Below, piece after piece: positions 39,228 through 47,993 of a stretch of 64,000 bases of DNA. The notes under the pieces were generated by a model. That model did no database searches. It worked only from the letters and a program-made list of their open reading frames with translations, and was not told the DNA's origin. The DNA comes from Streptomyces deccanensis (GTDB lineage Bacteria; Actinomycetota; Actinomycetes; Streptomycetales; Streptomycetaceae): NCBI RefSeq assembly GCF_022385335.1, contig NZ_CP092431.1:1-64000 (forward strand), read 5' to 3'. The first letter of the stretch is position 1. Each line of letters begins with the position of its first letter. Position numbers and translations under genes: made by a program.

Positions 39228-39578
39228 ATGTCGTACGGATATGGCGGCGGGCCGGACTGGCCGATGATCCAGGCTAGGCGCCGAGCCGAGGAAGCGGCGC
39301 GTTCGGCTGCCGGCCAGGCTGTGGCCCACCAGGCGTCGGCTGACCGGTGGAAGGTTGCGTTCGAGGCTTTGGCCGGCCAGGTTCAGGCAGCGGTGGGCCG
39401 CAGTGGCGCCGAGCACCGTGACGGCGGCAGGTGTGGCTGCCCGTCATGCTGGGAGGCGCTCATCACCCGGCTGGCCACTGAGGCGCAGGGACACCGAAGC
39501 TCAGCCGCAAGCGCCGGTTCCTTCGCGTTCTCGATCGATGATCTGTTCGGCGGGACCGGCACGCAGCGGCATCCCTGA
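39228..39578 (+). CDS. Small Cys-containing protein of unknown function (116 aa)
   Basis: The ATG at 39228 follows a GAGAGGAA ribosome site after a 70-bp gap from the Mrr-type gene. The protein is MSYGYGGGPDWPMIQARR and on: an Ala/Arg-rich helix, then GRCGCPSCWEALITRL, which holds a compact Cys cluster that could bind zinc, and an acidic C-terminus (SIDDLFGG). No known domain is recognised. It could be a third component or accessory of the ATPase-nuclease pair. Confidence 0.65.
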   Translation: MSYGYGGGPDWPMIQARRRAEEAARSAAGQAVAHQASADRWKVAFEALAGQVQAAVGRSGAEHRDGGRCGCPSCWEALITRLATEAQGHRSSAASAGSFAFSIDDLFGGTGTQRHP

Positions 39579-39615
39579 ACTCACCGGGCCCGTCAGCGCT
39601 CGGGATGCCGAGTTT

Positions 39616-40461
39616 TCAGGCGCGAGGAACGGGTGTGATGTGCAGGGCGTGAAGAGGCTGCCGGGCAGTTGCGGGCAGGACCTCGAACCATGCCTGACCG
39701 TCGTCCAGATAGCACTGCGCCTTGCTCCAGTAGCGCCAGCCCAGGTCGACGAAGCAGTCAATCATGTGATCGCTCGCGCCCGGCGTCATGTACCGGCCGT
39801 GCACCTCGGCGCGGCCCAGTTCGAGGCCGGTGTTCTCCAGGTGAGCCAGCGCTGCGGCGGCTGCGCGGCGCAGAGGGCTGTTCGAGGTCCACCGGTCGTC
39901 CATGTGCTCCAGCGCTGCGGCAGAGCGGGGCTGGGCGTCGCTCAGAGCAAACGCGGCGACGGTGGCCGTGCCTTCGGTGCTCCAGCGGTGCAGGTCGATA
40001 CGGACCGGACGCGGGAGCTGGTCGGCGATCGCCTCGTAGGTCGGCAGGACATGATCGCGCGGCGCACGGCCGGCGGCCGCATCGGGGGTGATCGCGGCCA
40101 GCCGCTGCCGGGCGATAGTGATCGGCTCGCCCTGCCGCCACAGCAGGAGCAGTTCGATCCCTTCCTTCTCCAGGGCTTGGCGTTCCTGGAACTGGAAGCT
40201 GACGCCGCGGCGGTTGCCGCGCAGAGCCTGTCGCATCGGTGCGTAGCCGTCGCGGCCGCTGAAGAGCGCGCTGAGAGAGTGCTGGGTCCAGCGCTCGTCG
40301 GTGGTGTGCTGGATCACGACGTCGATGTCGCCAACTTCCAGGGCGCCGCGGATGTAGGAGCCGAAGAGGTGTACTTCGGTGATGAGGTCCAGTGGCCAGA
40401 TGTTCTGCTCAAGACGGTCGAGCATCTCGTGGAGGGTTGCGGTCGCCCGCTCACGCTTCAT
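39616..40461 (-). CDS. Nucleotidyltransferase-fold protein
   Basis: A 281-aa protein from ATG 40461 (MKRERATATLHEMLDRL). Residues 32-50 read HLFGSYIRGALEVGDIDVVI, the GSxxRG...DxD catalytic signature of the DNA polymerase beta-type nucleotidyltransferase superfamily (MNT/antitoxin type). The rest (residues 55-281) is a helical and alpha/beta region with conserved Trp (WYxxSKAQCYLDDG-like) that I cannot name. Possible roles include a toxin-antitoxin style or defence-related NTP transferase. It is convergent with the 116-aa gene and upstream of no obvious partner. Confidence 0.75.
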   Translation of the reverse strand: MKRERATATLHEMLDRLEQNIWPLDLITEVHLFGSYIRGALEVGDIDVVIQHTTDERWTQHSLSALFSGRDGYAPMRQALRGNRRGVSFQFQERQALEKEGIELLLLWRQGEPITIARQRLAAITPDAAAGRAPRDHVLPTYEAIADQLPRPVRIDLHRWSTEGTATVAAFALSDAQPRSAAALEHMDDRWTSNSPLRRAAAAALAHLENTGLELGRAEVHGRYMTPGASDHMIDCFVDLGWRYWSKAQCYLDDGQAWFEVLPATARQPLHALHITPVPRA

Positions 40462-40593
40462 GGGCAGCTCCTGATCTTCACAAAGCAGTCCGCGCCGGAC
40501 AAGCGGGAACTCTAGCGGCCGGCACTGACAACGCCCCGTTTTCTCCAGTGAGTACGCGAAAGGTCCGTGGTGCCTCCTGGCCGGGGGCTCGTT

Positions 40594-41013
40594 TCAGCGG
40601 GGCGCGGGACTGCGCGGGTTCAGGAAGGGCTGGGCTGCAGGCTCTTGCCGGCGTTGGGGTTCACCCGGGCTGCAGGGGGGGTGGCACGGGCTCAGGAGGG
40701 CCAGGGTTCCTTGCGCGGTGTCGGTTGCTTCAGCAGGTGCGGTGGGGTGGGGCTCTGCGATGGCTTGGGCGTAGTAGGTGCCGAGGGTGTGGGCCCGGGC
40801 GAGGAAGTAGGCGTAGGCGGCGCGCAGGGGAGCTTCTGGTTCGGTGAGACCTTCTTCCCATGCGTGGAGTGTGGTGGTGTCAACGCCGATGGCCCGGGCG
40901 AGTCGGGTCGGTGTGAGGCCGAGGCTGTTGCGCAGGCAGCTGCGTTCGGCGGGTGGGGGCAGCGGGGTTTGCTCGGCCAGGAGCACCTCGATGGCTCGGT
41001 AGCTGCTCGTCAT
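40594..41013 (-). CDS. XRE-type HTH protein at the end of the transposition operon
   Basis: A 139-aa protein from ATG 41013, which overlaps the preceding stop as ATGA. Residues 20-65 (LPPPAERSCLRNSLGLTPTR, then ARAIGVDTTTLHAWEEGLTE) form an XRE helix-turn-helix of the same style as the N-terminal domain of Streptomyces telomere-associated (Tap) proteins. Here it stands alone with a Pro-rich tail. As the last gene of the Tn7/Tn5053-like operon it may regulate transposition or contribute to target choice (inferred). Confidence 0.65.
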   Translation of the reverse strand: MTSSYRAIEVLLAEQTPLPPPAERSCLRNSLGLTPTRLARAIGVDTTTLHAWEEGLTEPEAPLRAAYAYFLARAHTLGTYYAQAIAEPHPTAPAEATDTAQGTLALLSPCHPPCSPGEPQRRQEPAAQPFLNPRSPAPR

Positions 41014-42174
41014 GGGTTTTTTCTGCGTGTGCTGGGACGTTCGGGGGCGGGGTTTGCGGCGAGGAGGCGGCAGGTCTCCGTGGCGTGGGCGATCTCTTCT
41101 TCTTCCCCGCACGTGAGCCGGAAGGGCTTGTTGGCGTCCGTGAGATGGGCGGGCAGTCCTGGGCGGGTGTAGTTCTCGAGCTCACTGTGGACGTGGGCGG
41201 CTTCGAGAAGGAGTTCGGCCCATCTGGGGAGATCGGCGGGAAGGTCGGCCTGTGGGCGTTGCGGTGTGGGGCGTGTGAGGTGGGCCAGCTGGTCGATGCC
41301 GTAGCCGGTCAGTGCGCGGACGGCGACGGCTGCAGCGTGGACGGGGTGGGCGATGCGGGTGTGGATGCGCTGAGCCACGGCCTCGTGGTGAGGGCTGGGG
41401 GCAGCAAGGTCGGTGAGCGCCGGTAGCACGACGGGGGGCGGCACCGTGGCGCGGCCGGGCAGCAGGTTGACAGTGCCGCGGGAGGTGGGGGTGGTGGTGG
41501 CGGGTCTCCTGCCGGGGCGCCGGGAGCGTGGGGGCAGCGCGTACCAGGGTTCGTCGTCTGGGGCGGGGAAGGGGGCGGCGTGGTGCCAGCCAGGGTAGTT
41601 GGAGGCGTGTGAGCGTGACTGCGCGCCGGTGTTGAGGTGCTGGCGGGCGGCTTCGAGGGAGTCGATCTCATGGTGGCGGACGGCGCTGAGGACGGTGGCC
41701 AGTGCGGCCAGTGGTGGGCCACTGATGACAAGGGTCAAGCGGGTGCGGGTGCGTTCGCGCAGGGCCATGAGGTACTCGAGGTGGCGTTCGGTGATGCGGT
41801 GGGCACGGCAGATGACGTAGTGGTCGATGTGGAGGGCCTGGGTCCATGCGAGCGTCACGCGCCAGGAGGATTCGGCGTTGAGGGTCCACCAGGGCGCTTC
41901 ACGGTGCGGGGGTGGAAGGGTGTTTGCCCAGGGCTCTGATGAGGTCGTGGGCGAGGTAGGCGGGTGCGGTGGCCAGGGGTGTGGGGTGGACGGCGACGCG
42001 TCCGGTCGCGGGGTGGTGGGAGGCGAGTGCGGTGATGGTGTAGTCGGGCAGGTCGTGGGGGTCGTTGATCACGGTGATGGGCGGCAGGCTGGAGTCGGTG
42101 TGGTCCGGCGACCAACTGGGGGTCCACCTGGTGACGGTGGCGGCCGTTGCGGCGGACGTGGGCGTTGAGGTCAT
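41010..42174 (-). pseudogene. Degenerate third TnsC/TniB-like protein, one frameshift
   Basis: The start ATG 42174 overlaps the previous gene as ATGA. The first 88 residues lead to AYLAHDLIRALGKHPSTP. A run of five G (41908-41912, plus strand) is one base too long; with four the frame continues HREAPWWTLNAESSWRV into QALHIDHYVICRAHRITERH and on to 41010, about 387 aa. Collinear comparison with the neighbouring ATPase matches HYVICRAHRITERHLEYLMA to LAVDEAHQLSASCIEYLRYL, so the Walker B acidic residues are gone, and no P-loop is present. This looks like an ATPase-dead paralogue. If the frameshift is real, two short products would result. Confidence 0.6.
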
Positions 42175-42929
42175 GCGGAGGGGGCCAGAGTCGGGTGCAG
42201 GCGGCGCAGGAGGGCGGTCGGGTCGGGCGACTGGTCGGGGCGGCGGCGCAGGTGCGCCTGGAGCTGGTGGGTCAGGGCGGCCCAGCGGCGGAGGTTGCCG
42301 TGGGCCCACATGTCGTCCAGGCGGGCGAGGGTGTTGTGGTGGGTGTTCTGCCACAGCGGGTGGAAGCGGGGCAGCACGGTGAAGACTTCGTCCGCGGCGA
42401 GGGGTTCCATGTGGTGCCAGGTAGTGACCCTGCTGAGCAGGGCGGGCTGTGAGCGCAGGGCTTTGAGACGGGGCCTGCTGGCGAGCAGCAGGATGGTGAC
42501 CTGTGGGACGGGGTCGTCGTGGAGATAGCGCAGGTATTCGATGCAGGAGGCGGAGAGCTGGTGGGCTTCGTCGACGGCGAGGAGTCGGGGCGGCTGTTCC
42601 AGTGCGTGGCGTAGGTAGTCGTCGCAGATGCCGGCGTCCTGGGGTGGGTCGCCGGGCAGGTCGAGGGCATGGTGCAGGCTGTGGCGCAGGTCGTCGGGGC
42701 GTGCTTGGGGGCGCGGGAGCAGCCGTAGTGCGGACAGGGTGGGGCGCTGCTGGCACAGGGTGTGCAGGGTGAAGGTCTTGCCGACGCCGGGGTCCGCGGT
42801 CAGGCACATCATGGTCTGCTCGCGCAGTGCGTTGTCGAGGGCGTGGCCTGCGGCCCGCACGGCCTGGGTAGTGACGGTGCGGGCGTCGGGCAGGCTGAGG
42901 TAGTGGGGCGCGTGCTCGGTGGGGGTCAT
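42171..42929 (-). CDS. TnsC/TniB-type AAA ATPase (second copy)
   Basis: A 252-aa protein from ATG 42929, with ATGA overlaps at both ends. Walker A ADPGVGKT is at residues 45-52 and Walker B LAVDEAHQLS near 120-128, followed by VTILLLASRPRLKALRSQP and an arginine-containing LSRVTTWHHMEPL. This is the compact AAA+ fold of transposition regulators TnsC/TniB, which polymerise on target DNA and activate the DDE transposase. It lies between the first ATPase and the degenerate paralogue. It lacks the N-terminal beta-barrel seen in its neighbour. Confidence 0.82.
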   Translation of the reverse strand: MTPTEHAPHYLSLPDARTVTTQAVRAAGHALDNALREQTMMCLTADPGVGKTFTLHTLCQQRPTLSALRLLPRPQARPDDLRHSLHHALDLPGDPPQDAGICDDYLRHALEQPPRLLAVDEAHQLSASCIEYLRYLHDDPVPQVTILLLASRPRLKALRSQPALLSRVTTWHHMEPLAADEVFTVLPRFHPLWQNTHHNTLARLDDMWAHGNLRRWAALTHQLQAHLRRRPDQSPDPTALLRRLHPTLAPSA

Positions 42930-44038
42930 CCGGCGTCCCGCTGGGGGCGGCGGGAGCGGCGTCGGTGGGGCAGGGCGCGGCGGATGGCCCAGCGGGCGAT
43001 GGATTCGTCGACCTGTTCCAGGCCGCGGCGCTTCATGCCTTCCAGGACGTGGTAGGTGATCTTGGACCAGACGCGGAAGGTGCCACCGGCGCCTTCTTCG
43101 TAGACGTAGTCGATGAGTTCGGGTGAGGCGCTGACCCAGACGGGATGGAACAGGGGGATGTTGCGCTGGACTTCGTCGGCTTCCATGGGGGCGAATTCCT
43201 GCCAGATGTAGATGCGGGAGGCGAGGGCGGGTTCGCTGTAGAGGGTTTTGTAGGCTTCTTCGCCGCCGACGAAGAGGACGGCGGGACGGTTCTTGCCCTT
43301 GCCGGTGTCCCACAGGTGACGGACGAACTCGAAGCATTCGCGGCTGAACTGCTGGGCTTCGTCGCAGACCAGGACGTAGGGCTTGCGGGCCAGGGTCCGC
43401 TTCAGCAGCCGGTCGAACTCGCTGGGGTGGGACGGCGGTTCGCCTTCGAGGCGCAGTTCGGTAAACAGTTCCTGGCGGATGTCGCGGGGGGTGGGGCGGG
43501 AGCGGAACTGCAGGAGCAGGACGCGTTCGGCGGAGATTTCTTTCAGGGCGGCCAGGACGGAGAAAGTTTTGCCGAGGCCGGCGTCGCCGTAGATGCAGGA
43601 CATGGCCCGGGCTTCGATGGTGTCGGCGATGTTCTCGCTGGCCTCGAGGAGGGCTTCGGTGGCGACGATGCGGGCGTCGGCGAGGTTGAGGTAGAAGTCG
43701 GGTTCGCCGACGACCTCGTCCTGGTCGGGGCGGGGCGTCGTCTGGGTGGTGTCGGTGTCGGTCACGTCGGTGTCCTTCGAGCTCGTCCGGGCGGTGTGGG
43801 CGTGGTCGGGTGCAAGGTGGGGCGGCCGGGCGTGGGCGGTGCCCAGGGGCTGGCGGGTGGCGGCGTCGTAGACGTCGACGCTGTCCGGGTCGCGAGGGTG
43901 GATGCGGACGGTGCGCTGGGCGTAGCCGGTCATCCAGGCGGCCGTGTAGGGGCGGCCTCGCCAGCGCACCTCCTGGCCGCGGATGATGCGGGTGGAGCGG
44001 CCGGGTGGCGGGTCGGGGGCGGTGAGCGCGGTGGTCAC
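42926..44038 (-). CDS. TnsC/TniB-type AAA ATPase with N-terminal transposase-like beta-barrel
   Basis: A 370-aa protein from GTG 44038 (VTTALTAPDPPPGRSTR), overlapping the transposase stop as GTGA. Residues about 18-75 (IIRGQEVRWRGRPYTAAWMT, then GTAHARPPH) mirror the Mu-type C-terminal beta-barrel of the adjacent transposase (INGHGIRFRGRDYMAGWMTG, GTAYLADQ). After a linker, the AAA domain has Walker A GDAGLGKT near 152-159 and Walker B LVCDEAQQF near 225, then LFVGGEEAYKTLYSEPALAS. The fused barrel is unusual for TnsC proteins and probably arose by duplication from the transposase gene. It could mediate transposase contact or DNA binding. Confidence 0.8.
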   Translation of the reverse strand: MTTALTAPDPPPGRSTRIIRGQEVRWRGRPYTAAWMTGYAQRTVRIHPRDPDSVDVYDAATRQPLGTAHARPPHLAPDHAHTARTSSKDTDVTDTDTTQTTPRPDQDEVVGEPDFYLNLADARIVATEALLEASENIADTIEARAMSCIYGDAGLGKTFSVLAALKEISAERVLLLQFRSRPTPRDIRQELFTELRLEGEPPSHPSEFDRLLKRTLARKPYVLVCDEAQQFSRECFEFVRHLWDTGKGKNRPAVLFVGGEEAYKTLYSEPALASRIYIWQEFAPMEADEVQRNIPLFHPVWVSASPELIDYVYEEGAGGTFRVWSKITYHVLEGMKRRGLEQVDESIARWAIRRALPHRRRSRRPQRDAG

Positions 44039-45618
44039 GTGTCTTCCTCGGAGGGGGCGGATGGGCCGGGGACGGCCCAGCGGCCGGGTGGGGTGATCCG
44101 GCGGGGCATGTAGTCGGTGGGCAGGTCGTCGTCGGCCCGGCTGGAACGCCAGGTGCGCAGTTCCTCGGCGGCCTCTTTGCGGGTCATCGCGGTGTCCGCC
44201 TGGGCCGGTCCGGCGCTGGTGTGGGCTTTGAAGCGCCGGCGGCGCAGCGTCTCGGCGCGGCGCAGGTCGCGGCGCACGCGGCGGACACGCTCGGTGCGGG
44301 CCTGATAGACCTGCTCGATCTGCTCGTCGCTGGCCTGGTCGGCCAGGTAGGCGGTGCCCAGGTGTCGGCGGTTGTCGGCATCGAAGATTTCGATCTGGTC
44401 GAGGTGGTGGGGCTGGAAGCGGACGTGGACGCGGGTGCCGGAGCGGCCGGTCATCCAGCCGGCCATGTAGTCGCGTCCCCTGAAGCGGATGCCGTGGCCG
44501 TTGATGACGCGGGTGGAGCGGTCGCCTTCCAGGAGGAAGGCGTGCAGGTCTTCGGCGCTGACCTCGCGCAGCGGGCTGGGGTCGCTGTTCCACCATTGCA
44601 ACGGGGTGAGGTCGCCGTAGCCGGCCATCGGGTGTTCGGCGTTGCGGGTCTTAACCCACTGCGCGAGGAGCTCGACGAAGCCTTCGAAGGTCAGGGCTGG
44701 GTCCTTCTCCCCCGAGCGGCGGCGCGAATCGAGTTTCTGGGCGTGGGTGTAGCGGGGCAGGGTGGAGAAGAACATGCTGGTGGCAGCGCGGTTGAGGTTT
44801 TCGATGCTGCCTTTGAGGTGGGGGGTGTATGGGGGCAGGACGTCGACCTGGACGGCGAAGGCGCCGAGTGCGTCCTGGACGGCGCAGGAGAGGAAGTCCT
44901 TGCCGCGGTCGATGCGGATCCGGGTGGGCAGGCCGCCTGCCGGGCCGTAGCCGTCGCCATGGAGGATGCAGGATCTGAGGGCGGCCAGGATGGACCCGCG
45001 GTGCGGGAAGTGCGGGGTGACGGCCCAGCCCATGATCATGCCGGTGTGGCAGTCGCAGAACCAGGTCACCCATGGTTTGACCAGCCGTCCGTCGGCCCAG
45101 ACCCAGACGGGGGCCTGCTTGTGGTCGCCTTCCCATTCCTCGTTGCGGGCGGTGGGCGGGCGGCGCAGGTGCGGGTCGTGGCCGCGGGAGGCAGGGATGC
45201 CGCTCTTGAAGCCGGCCCGGTCACCGGGTGTCAGGTCGCGTTTGACGGCGCGGTGCAGTGTGGACAGGCTCACCGGGGTGGCGCCGGCCTTCTCGGCGTC
45301 CTGGACGAGTTCTCTGTGGATGGCCTTGACGTTGCCTCGGTGGTAGGCGAGCAGCGTGCGGATGTCGTCGGTGATCTCGAAGCGGCCCCGGCCGCGTCGC
45401 AGGGGTTCACCGAGCCGGGCGCGGGCCAGGTTGCGCCACACGGTCCGGACGTGGACGCCGAGAGTGTGGGCGGACAGTTCGACGTGGGCGGTGGTCAGCT
45501 CCCCGCGCTGCGACAACTCCAGCAGGGCACGTACGGCCGGGCCCATGAGTTCGTGGCGTGCTCGCTGCCGTCGGGCCAGGTCATCGTCGGTGAGGACCTC
45601 GAGGTCCGGGCACTCCAT
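44035..45618 (-). CDS. tniA: Mu/Tn7-type DDE transposase (TniA/TnsB-like)
   Basis: A 527-aa protein from ATG 45618 (MECPDLEVLTDDDLARR), chosen over the in-frame upstream start for its AAGGAA site. The N-terminus holds helix-turn-helix repeats (HTLGVHVRTVWRNLA, VSLSTLHRAVKRDL). The catalytic core shows EWEGDHKQAPV (first D near residue 165), RIRIDRGKDF (second D near 235) and HLKGSIENLNR (E near 270). A C-terminal beta-barrel (GIRFRGRDYMAGWM) and a basic coiled tail follow. It is the strand-transfer transposase of a Tn7/Tn5053-like element and heads a five-gene set joined by 4-bp overlaps. All catalytic residues are present. Confidence 0.9.
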   Translation of the reverse strand: MECPDLEVLTDDDLARRQRARHELMGPAVRALLELSQRGELTTAHVELSAHTLGVHVRTVWRNLARARLGEPLRRGRGRFEITDDIRTLLAYHRGNVKAIHRELVQDAEKAGATPVSLSTLHRAVKRDLTPGDRAGFKSGIPASRGHDPHLRRPPTARNEEWEGDHKQAPVWVWADGRLVKPWVTWFCDCHTGMIMGWAVTPHFPHRGSILAALRSCILHGDGYGPAGGLPTRIRIDRGKDFLSCAVQDALGAFAVQVDVLPPYTPHLKGSIENLNRAATSMFFSTLPRYTHAQKLDSRRRSGEKDPALTFEGFVELLAQWVKTRNAEHPMAGYGDLTPLQWWNSDPSPLREVSAEDLHAFLLEGDRSTRVINGHGIRFRGRDYMAGWMTGRSGTRVHVRFQPHHLDQIEIFDADNRRHLGTAYLADQASDEQIEQVYQARTERVRRVRRDLRRAETLRRRRFKAHTSAGPAQADTAMTRKEAAEELRTWRSSRADDDLPTDYMPRRITPPGRWAVPGPSAPSEEDT

Positions 45619-45683
45619 GGAGGCGTTCCTTCGGTGCAGGTCGATCAACGGTTCGGGGTCCCGTGCCGTGGTGGGCGACGGGG

Positions 45684-46238
45684 TCAGGCCCAGAAGCCGA
45701 GGTGGGTGACGTGCTCATACATGCGCCAGTCGGAATCGAAGTCGGTGATCACGTCGCGCCACCGATACGTCAGCGCGTGCAGGTCGCTGCGCGACCAGGC
45801 CTTAACGATGGGGTCCCAGCGGTAGATGTTCTTGTGCCGCCAGCGGGCGGTGCGCCGGTGCTTGTCGTCGACGTCGCTCTGGTCGACGGGGTAGATCTCC
45901 ACGCGGGTCCCACCCCCGGCGTTGAGCCGGCGGGTCATGCTGGGTGCCATGTTGCGGCGGCGCAGCAGGCGGAAGGCGTTTTCCAGGCGCTGCTGCTGCT
46001 CGGGCCGTGGGTGGCGTTCCTCGGTGAGCCAGGCAGTGATCATCCGCCGGTCCATGCGGATGCCGCAGTCCTGCATGTAGGTGTAACCGGTGCGGGAGCG
46101 GGTGAGGTAGAGCAGGTTACGTCTCAGCCGTTCTGACGGCGTCATGTAGGGGTCGGTGACCTGCGCGATCTCATCAAGAGTGGTGCTGAGGGCTACAACC
46201 CCGGGCACGCCCTGGGCGCCTAATCGTCCGAATCCCAT
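45684..46238 (-). CDS. HTH-containing 184-aa protein upstream of the transposase
   Basis: The start is at 46238 (MGFGRLGAQGVPGVVAL). The body (PSERLRRNLLYLTRSRTGYT, then MITAWLTEERHPRPEQQQRL) is an HTH-like DNA-binding domain followed by a basic Arg-rich segment and an alpha/beta C-terminus (GGTRVEIYPVDQSDVDDKHR). The length and layout recall small terminal-protein/Tpg-type and transposon-regulatory proteins of Streptomyces, but I see no specific match. It precedes tniA by 65 bp on the same strand, so regulation or target recognition for the element is the likely role. Confidence 0.65.
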   Translation of the reverse strand: MGFGRLGAQGVPGVVALSTTLDEIAQVTDPYMTPSERLRRNLLYLTRSRTGYTYMQDCGIRMDRRMITAWLTEERHPRPEQQQRLENAFRLLRRRNMAPSMTRRLNAGGGTRVEIYPVDQSDVDDKHRRTARWRHKNIYRWDPIVKAWSRSDLHALTYRWRDVITDFDSDWRMYEHVTHLGFWA

Positions 46239-46296
46239 ACGAGTCTTCTCCGAGGGCTCACGTGATCATGGGGTGGTGCGCTGCAGGCTTTGAAGG

Positions 46297-46323
46297 GGCG
46301 CCCTCTCGGTCGGAGAGGGCGCC
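46297..46323. terminator. Strong hairpin, possible bidirectional terminator
   Basis: GGCGCCCTCTC (46297-46307) pairs perfectly with GAGAGGGCGCC (46313-46323) across a 5-base loop. No T-run follows, which is common for actinobacterial terminators. It sits just upstream of the minus-strand operon. Confidence 0.5.
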
Positions 46324-46715
46324 AAATCGCTGCGCCCTGCACGCTGCTGGGCCTCCAACGTCACGGTGGTTTTGGTGAGTTGGCCGGCTGGGAGCCGTGG
46401 GCTCCGATGCACGGCACCCTAGGAGAGCGGGTGTGCGACGGAACGAGTTCAGGTCGACATCGAGGTGCGACACATTTGGGGCATTTCGCGGCTCCAGAAA
46501 CCGCCGTCGGCGGCCGGTTTGCCAGGTGCCGAACCGGACGGGGTAAGGCATCGATTGGCGATCGAACAGCCAGCGCGGGCCGAGAGGCGACGCATGCGTT
46601 CAGCCAGCGCAAATCTCGCTGTCGACGCCGAATAAGCGAATACGCAGGCCACCCCTCATGGCGCAGGATCCACTTTTAGCCACGAAGGAGTAAGCGAGGT
46701 CTCAACTCCGCCCTC

Positions 46716-46747
46716 AGCTACCTGCGAGTAACGACTCGCGGGTAGCT
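46716..46747. repeat. 14-bp inverted repeat
   Basis: AGCTACCTGCGAGT (46716-46729) and ACTCGCGGGTAGCT (46734-46747) pair at 13 of 14 positions around AACG. It could be a terminator, a protein site or part of the transposon end. Confidence 0.45.
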
Positions 46748-47075
46748 GACTTCGGCATGCGCACGCCATACCTAGCAAGTGCGTCGACGCAGGACAACAG
46801 GAACACTAGCGTTCGGGTCTGACAGTCAATTGCCGGATTCCCCGCCCCAACTCACCCTGACCCCCGTGGAATTGACTCAATCCCTGCGCTTTGGCATGCC
46901 GTTGAACGCTCAGTCCGTCCAGTTATTGCTGGTCAGAAGCTGTTGTCTTTTCGATCTTGAGAGATGCGCGTCGAACGGGAGTCCCGATCGGGTGGTCGGG
47001 GGGCGCTGGGCGCATACGGACAGGGCCTCCTGAACAGCTCGTTGGTGTCGAATCACCGAGCAACAGGAGGCCCTG

Positions 47076-47993
47076 GTGCAACAGTCTTGCGTGCCGATGG
47101 CGGGGCAGTCCAGCGTGGTCACCTGGGAGTGTGACTGCCTGGCTCACCGGTTCGGAAATGCCTCCGACAACGGGACGCGACAGCCTCGCTACCCGACGGA
47201 CATGACGGACGGGGAGTGGGCCGTCATCCGCCCGCTGCTGCCGGTGCCGGGCTGGATGCGCGGCCGGGGCGGCCGGCCGGAGGGGTATTGCCACCGGGCC
47301 ATGCTCGATGCGATCCGGTATCTCGTGGACAACGGGATCAAGTGGCGCGCGATGCCCGCCGACTTCCCGCCGTGGGACCGCATCTACGCATTCTTCCGCC
47401 GCTGGCGGGACAACTTGCTGGTCAAGGAGTTCCACGACCGGTTGCGTGCGAGGGTCCGCGAGGAGCTGGGGCGGGACGCGCAGCCGACGGCCGCAGTGAT
47501 CGACTCGCAGTCCGTCAAAGCGGACGCCGTCGTCGGATCGGACAGCCGCGGCTTCGACGGCGGCAAACTGATCAACGGCCGCAAGCGGCATGTCGTGGTC
47601 GACACGCTCGGCCTGCTGTTGGGCGTGATGGTCACGGCCGCGGACACCGGCGACCGCATCGCCGCCCAGGTTCTGCTCGGACAGGTCGCCGACGTGCACC
47701 ACCGGCTGGAACTGGTCTGGGCCGACGGCGGCTACACCGGCGGCCTCGTCGAGTACGGCCTGGCCACGTTCGCCCTGGTCCTGGCGATCGTAAAACGCAG
47801 CGATGACATGCGCGGCTTCGTGGTGCTGCCCAAGCGGTGGATCGTCGAGCGCCTCTTCGCCCACCTGATGCGAAGCCGCCGTCTGGTGCGCGACTTCGAG
47901 CGGCGCACCGCCAGCGCGGAGGCGATGGTCTACTGGTCGATGACCCTGCTCATGACGCGCCGCCTTGCCCGGCCACACCCTGGGCGAGGGTGA
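47076..47993 (+). CDS. IS5-family transposase, copy 1 (intact)
   Basis: A 305-aa protein from GTG 47076, five bases after AGGAGG. It has the DUF4096 N-terminal domain (MTDGEWAVIRPLLPVPGW, then KWRAMPADFPPWDRIYAFF). DDE residues are visible: TAAVIDSQSVK (first D), LVWADGGYTG (second D) and WIVERLFAHLMRSRRLVRD (E). Codon 47274-47276 is CGG (Arg); the same codon is TAG in the other copy. The gene overlaps the 3' end of the opposing accessory gene. It appears functional. Confidence 0.95.
   Translation: MQQSCVPMAGQSSVVTWECDCLAHRFGNASDNGTRQPRYPTDMTDGEWAVIRPLLPVPGWMRGRGGRPEGYCHRAMLDAIRYLVDNGIKWRAMPADFPPWDRIYAFFRRWRDNLLVKEFHDRLRARVREELGRDAQPTAAVIDSQSVKADAVVGSDSRGFDGGKLINGRKRHVVVDTLGLLLGVMVTAADTGDRIAAQVLLGQVADVHHRLELVWADGGYTGGLVEYGLATFALVLAIVKRSDDMRGFVVLPKRWIVERLFAHLMRSRRLVRDFERRTASAEAMVYWSMTLLMTRRLARPHPGRG

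Larger units (their letters stand above)
46239..46935. other. Non-coding stretch with two hairpins, probable transposon end region
   Basis: About 700 bp with no supportable gene. It contains a terminator-like hairpin (46297-46323) and a longer stem (46716-46747). It lies between the 5' end of the transposition operon and the IS5-type copy. The right end of the Tn7-like element could lie here, but I cannot identify its terminal repeats. Confidence 0.5.

Noticed and set aside
45684..46238. Terminal protein Tpg of a linear replicon
   Set aside because: Only length and a general HTH-plus-basic layout match; no specific Tpg motif is visible, so it is kept as an HTH protein of the transposition operon.
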